From: an uncultured Pseudorhodoferax sp.
GTDB taxonomy: Bacteria > Pseudomonadota > Gammaproteobacteria > Burkholderiales > Burkholderiaceae
Reading direction: 5' to 3'
DNA: 19,330 nucleotides
NCBI GenBank assembly: GCA_913776795.1
Contig: CAJYRH010000285.1
Coordinates: forward strand, 1 to 19,330
Within the stretch, counting starts at the first letter, position 1. Every line of letters begins with the position of its first letter. The notes beneath the pieces were generated by a model. It ran no database searches. It was given only the letters and a program-made list of their open reading frames with translations, and was not told the DNA's origin. A program made the position numbers and the translations under genes. Positions 16,631 through 19,330 of this stretch are shown here, piece by piece.

Positions 16631-17560
16631 TCAGGCCGTCAGCAAGCCGGCCTGCAACAGCGCGCGACGGATGCGCTCCTTCTCCGCATTGCCCAACGGC
16701 ATGAGCGGGGGACGCACGGTGGCGCTGGGCAGTTTGCCCAGCATCACGAGCGCCTCCTTCATACGGTTGTGCATGTCGACCCACGGAGCGCTGTAGAACA
16801 CCGAGGCAAGGGGATAGATGCGCTCGTTGACCGCTCGGGCTCGCTCCAGGTCGTTCTGCTCGAAAGCCTCCAGCATCTCGGCCTGCAGACCTGCGATCAC
16901 GCTGCCGGCGCCTGACAGCAGGCCCTTGCATCCCAGCGCAAGAGAGGAGAACAGCCATGCGCTGTGCGTGGACAGCACGTGGACAGGCCGCGGCCGCCCC
17001 TGCAGCATACGAATGTGATGCTCGTGCAATTGCGGATCGGCGCACCAGTCCTTGATGGCCACAATCGACGGGATTTCGTCGCAGAGCTTGGTGAGCAACT
17101 CCCTGCGGTATCCCTGGCCAGCCGCAAGCGGATACTGGAACAGGACGATCGGCAGAGACGACGCATCGGCGATGTGCTTGAAGTGGCCGACCACCATCTC
17201 GTCGCGCTGGCCAGCCGTCAGCAGCGATGGCGGGAACACCAGAAGTGCTGAGGCACCTTCGCGTTCCGACATCTTCGCCAGACGTTTCGCCTCCAGCGTG
17301 CTTTCGGTGTGAACGCCTGCGACAAGTGGGACCGAGGCGCCGACCGTCTCGGCTGACAAAGCCATCACGCGACTTTGCTCGTCGAAGGTGCAAGATGCCA
17401 CTTCGGACGCATGCCCATTGACGGTGATGGCGGTGACACCCTTTGTGCCAGCAAGGTCCAGCAAATGTGCGCGCAGCGACGGCTCGTCGATGCTGAAGTC
17501 GGGATGAAATGGCAGGAGTGCCGCGGGGATGGAGCCGGAGGGTTTGAAAGGTTGGGGCAT
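16631..17560 (-). CDS. DapA-family (dihydrodipicolinate synthase/N-acetylneuraminate lyase) aldolase
   Basis: The 309-residue TIM-barrel protein is of the class I, Schiff-base-forming DapA/NanA superfamily. The predicted imine-forming lysine is Lys170 in SIVAIKDWCAD, and Tyr143 in LFQYP takes the place of the usual YN-P tyrosine. The substrate-carboxylate loop, normally GTTGE, reads VNGHASE here. Members cleave or form C-C bonds next to a 2-oxo acid, or dehydrate sugar acids; housekeeping DapA is unlikely given these changes and the catabolic setting. The ATG at 17560 is preferred (GAAGG 7 bases upstream; MPQPFKPSGSIPAALLPF) over a TTG at 17581. It is the first gene of the operon, divergent from the LacI-type repressor, with the operator element in between. 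Reaction and substrate are unknown. Confidence 0.88.
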   Translation of the reverse strand: MPQPFKPSGSIPAALLPFHPDFSIDEPSLRAHLLDLAGTKGVTAITVNGHASEVASCTFDEQSRVMALSAETVGASVPLVAGVHTESTLEAKRLAKMSEREGASALLVFPPSLLTAGQRDEMVVGHFKHIADASSLPIVLFQYPLAAGQGYRRELLTKLCDEIPSIVAIKDWCADPQLHEHHIRMLQGRPRPVHVLSTHSAWLFSSLALGCKGLLSGAGSVIAGLQAEMLEAFEQNDLERARAVNERIYPLASVFYSAPWVDMHNRMKEALVMLGKLPSATVRPPLMPLGNAEKERIRRALLQAGLLTA

Positions 17561-17605
17561 CGATAAGCCTTCAGGGAACAAGTTTTTGCAGAATTTCGCC
17601 GCCCG

Positions 17606-17619
17606 AGAAAACGATTACA
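17606..17619 (-). promoter_or_regulatory. Operator O1 for the LacI-family repressor
   Basis: On the minus strand this reads TGTAATCGTTTTCT, a near-palindrome around a central CG, the standard layout of LacI/GalR operators. It lies between the divergent DapA-like gene (ATG 17560) and the repressor start (17649), and overlaps a -10-like TACAAT of the repressor. An identical 14-mer is at 18886 and a one-mismatch copy at 18862. Confidence 0.75.
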
Positions 17620-17621
17620 AT
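17616..17621 (+). promoter_or_regulatory. Probable -10 box of the repressor gene
   Basis: TACAAT matches the sigma70 -10 consensus at 5 of 6 bases and overlaps O1, so bound repressor would block it (autoregulation). No good -35 is seen 17 bases upstream. Transcription from here would begin near 17628, leaving a leader of about 20 bases. Confidence 0.4.
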
Positions 17622-17648
17622 CGAGTTCAGTTTGTAGTGCGGGAGGCA

Positions 17649-18701
17649 GTGATCACTTCGTCAACACCAGCCAGCTTGCTGAAACAGGTTGCGATGCTCG
17701 CGGCGTGCTCGACAGCGACGGTTTCGCGGGTCATCAACACGCCCGACACCGTGCGCGCCGACCTGCGTGAACGCGTGCAAAAGGCCATCGCCGTGCTGGA
17801 CTACACGCCCAACAGCGCGGCCCGTTCGCTCAGGTCGCGTCGCACGCGCCTGATTGCCGCGGTCGTGCCCACGTTGGACCATGCAATCTTTATCCACGTG
17901 TTGCGCGGTCTTGAGGCAGAAATGAAGGGAAGCGGATATTCGCTGATCGTTTCGACCTCGGAGTTCGATCTGGTGCGCGAGTTCGAACAAGCGCAACTTC
18001 TGCTTGAACGCGGCGCGGAAGCTCTGGTACTGGTGGGTCAGCTCCACCACCATCGGTTGCTGAGCCTGATCGAGCGCAAGCGCATCATGGCCATCACAAC
18101 CTATTCGTATCCCAGCGCCACGCCGCCTGTTCTGTCCACGGTGGGATTTGACAATGCCAAAGCTGCACGGCTTGCTGCCGAGCACCTCCTCCGGCTGGGA
18201 CATCGCTCGGTCGGCATCATTTCCGGGATGCGACGCGACAACGATCGCGTTCAGTTGCGCATTGCTGGTTTTTGCGACGCGATGGCGAATGCAGGTCATC
18301 CTGTACGTCCTGACCAGATCATGGAGTCGGCCTACAGCATCAATGACGGTCAAGCCTCCATCGAGCGTCTGTTGGCGCACCCAAAGCCGCCCACGGCCGT
18401 ATTCTGCGTAAGCGACATTCTCGCGTTCGGCGTGCTGTCCGGATGCGTGAAGAGAGGCATCAAGGTTCCGGAACAGCTCTCCGTCGTAGGATTCGACAAT
18501 CTTGACTTCACGGCGCATCTTCAGCCACCACTGACGACCGTTGAGGTTCCTGGGGAGGAAATGGGCCGGTACGCCGCACGCTTCCTTCTGTCGCGACTGA
18601 ATGGACAACCAGAACTCTCCGAGGTCTTTGAGATGCCTACCCGCTTGGTCAAGCGGTGCTCGACCAAACCGGTCGCCAGCGATGCGCTGAACCATGTGTG
18701 A
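17649..18701 (+). CDS. LacI/GalR-family transcriptional regulator
   Basis: The 350-residue protein has an N-terminal LacI-type helix-turn-helix (QVAMLAACSTATVSRVIN, about 13-30), a hinge region NSAARSLRSRRT (55-66), and a periplasmic-binding-protein-like effector domain. Family blocks include LIAAVVPTLDH, VGFDNAKAARLAAEHLLRLGHR, PTAVFCVSDILAFG and LSVVGFDNLDF. The recognition-helix pair in the position of LacI Tyr-Gln is Thr-Ala. No ATG precedes the HTH. GTG at 17649 is chosen, although GGGAGG ends only 2 bases before it; GTG at 17637 is an alternative. It is divergent from the catabolic operon with O1 between them and two more operator copies downstream. Repression of the operon relieved by a pathway metabolite, plus autoregulation, is the natural inference. 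Confidence 0.92.
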   Translation: MITSSTPASLLKQVAMLAACSTATVSRVINTPDTVRADLRERVQKAIAVLDYTPNSAARSLRSRRTRLIAAVVPTLDHAIFIHVLRGLEAEMKGSGYSLIVSTSEFDLVREFEQAQLLLERGAEALVLVGQLHHHRLLSLIERKRIMAITTYSYPSATPPVLSTVGFDNAKAARLAAEHLLRLGHRSVGIISGMRRDNDRVQLRIAGFCDAMANAGHPVRPDQIMESAYSINDGQASIERLLAHPKPPTAVFCVSDILAFGVLSGCVKRGIKVPEQLSVVGFDNLDFTAHLQPPLTTVEVPGEEMGRYAARFLLSRLNGQPELSEVFEMPTRLVKRCSTKPVASDALNHV

Positions 18702-18746
18702 GTCTTCGATCTCCGTCTGGTGAAAAGCCACGCGGTCCGATCCCCT

Positions 18747-18783
18747 GTTTCGGCGCAGCGGCTCTGTGCGCCGACGCCGAAAC
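18747..18783 (+). terminator. Possible terminator/stem-loop after the repressor gene
   Basis: GTTTCGGCG (18747-18755) pairs with CGCCGAAAC (18775-18783). An alternative inner stem is GGCGCA (18752-18757) with TGCGCC (18767-18772). It lies 45 bases past the repressor stop but has no T-tract, so termination strength is doubtful. Confidence 0.45.
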
Positions 18784-18844
18784 CTTCCGCGCAGGCACGC
18801 ACTCTCGAGGAACCCAGGCATCGCGCCAAACGCAGAAAGCAGAG

Positions 18845-19330
18845 TCATCTTTCCAGAGATTTGTAATCGTTTACTGTGACTGCAATGTAATCGTTTTCTT
18901 GAAGTTGGGCCTCAGGGTTAACCCGAGACGGCTTTGAGTCACTGACGTCCTGCAAAACGGTGCAGGCATTCGGCCCAGGCGCCCGGGCCAGCCGCGCTGC
19001 GTCGCCGAGTTGTTCCGCTGTGAGCGGGACTGAGTCCGAGCAGGAGGGCACACGCAGGCCTACCTGCTGCCAAGGGACTGACAGCGAAGCGCACCCAGCG
19101 AAACTGGCGAGATCCCAGTGTTCATGCGGGCCGCGGAGGTTTCGCACGGCTTGCGACCACAGCGACAGCTTGTCGCCACCGACGCCGGTGCACTGGCCGG
19201 TGACGTTCGCCGCTTGGCGGGATGCCAGGAACACGAGCAGTGGCGCGACATCCTCTGGCAAGCCCAGTCCCGGGCCCTGGCGCAGCGATGGGTGAAGGGG
19301 CTCGCCGCGTGCGGCCGCTTCGGCGAAGGG
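18845..19330 (-). CDS. Short-chain dehydrogenase/reductase, C-terminal part (partial at window edge)
   Basis: The minus-strand frame is open from the window edge. It reads ...GPGLGLPEDVAPLLVFLASRQAANVTGQCTGVGGDKLSLWS, the classic end of a short-chain dehydrogenase (PEDVA..V.FLAS....VTGQ...GGD) of the group acting on 3-hydroxyacyl-CoA or related alcohols with NAD(P). The Rossmann loop and catalytic Ser-Tyr-Lys lie beyond 19330. After LWS the frame continues about 107 codons to a stop at 18845-18847, longer than the tails I expect. Its last roughly 40 codons cross into lower-GC DNA and translate both operator copies. The true 3' end may have been lost or altered. The call to SDR is firm; the C-terminal boundary is not. 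Confidence 0.7.
   Translation of the reverse strand, partial: PFAEAAARGEPLHPSLRQGPGLGLPEDVAPLLVFLASRQAANVTGQCTGVGGDKLSLWSQAVRNLRGPHEHWDLASFAGCASLSVPWQQVGLRVPSCSDSVPLTAEQLGDAARLARAPGPNACTVLQDVSDSKPSRVNPEAQLQENDYIAVTVNDYKSLER
18862..18875 (+). promoter_or_regulatory. Operator O2 (one-mismatch copy)
   Basis: TGTAATCGTTTACT differs from O1/O3 at one base and is the most symmetric of the three around the central CG (TGTAATC / GTTTACT). It lies 161 bases beyond the repressor stop. Confidence 0.7.
18886..18899 (+). promoter_or_regulatory. Operator O3 (exact copy of O1)
   Basis: TGTAATCGTTTTCT is identical over 14 bases to O1 read on the minus strand. Its start is 24 bases from that of O2 in the same orientation. 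With O2 it makes a paired site about 1.27 kb from O1. Confidence 0.72.

Overview
The window looks like chromosomal DNA of a GC-rich betaproteobacterium, most likely a Burkholderiales of the Comamonadaceae type (Variovorax/Acidovorax relatives). This rests on two orphan Bug/TctC-type periplasmic binding proteins, CoA-transferase/MaoC catabolic modules, a DUF2248-type zinc-ribbon/metallopeptidase remnant and high GC third positions. The genus is inference; no rRNA or tRNA gene was seen.

Left part (1-6661), very GC-rich. The last codons of a sugar-type ABC permease are followed by its MalK/UgpC-type ATPase (212-1273). Next comes a decayed minus-strand zinc-binding metallopeptidase gene (about 1449-2254), a small CsbD-family stress protein with a clean terminator (2518-2755), and a PHB-depolymerase-family esterase (3096-4145). 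Convergent to the esterase are a single-domain response regulator (4160-4537) and a PAS-PAS-HisKA-HATPase-REC hybrid kinase (4628-6661), a probable signalling pair.

Central part (7094-17560). Eleven minus-strand genes form one apparent catabolic operon. In transcription order they are: DapA-family aldolase/lyase, Bug binding protein A, enoyl-CoA hydratase, family III (CaiB/Frc) CoA-transferase, YciI-like protein, AroE-like dehydrogenase, family I CoA-transferase A, MaoC hydratase A, Bug binding protein B, MaoC hydratase B, family I CoA-transferase B. Two 4-bp ATGA overlaps and mostly short gaps support co-transcription. The gene set predicts capture of a carboxylate, CoA activation or transfer, hydration/dehydration, NAD(P)-dependent oxidation and C-C cleavage. 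The substrate cannot be read from sequence, and I do not recognise this combination as a named pathway.

Right part (17561-19330). A divergent LacI/GalR-family repressor (17649-18701) faces the operon. A 14-bp element, TGTAATCGTTTTCT, lies in the shared promoter region. It occurs again, once exactly and once with one mismatch, just beyond the repressor gene (18862-18899). This is a strong candidate for the repressor's operator set, possibly with looping across its own gene. The window ends in the C-terminal part of a minus-strand short-chain dehydrogenase, whose tail reads through the two distal operators.

Hand counts on individual 60-base lines give about 55-62% GC inside the operon/repressor block and about 68-77% in both flanks. 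The central block may therefore be an acquired catabolic island inserted at roughly 6900 and 18960.
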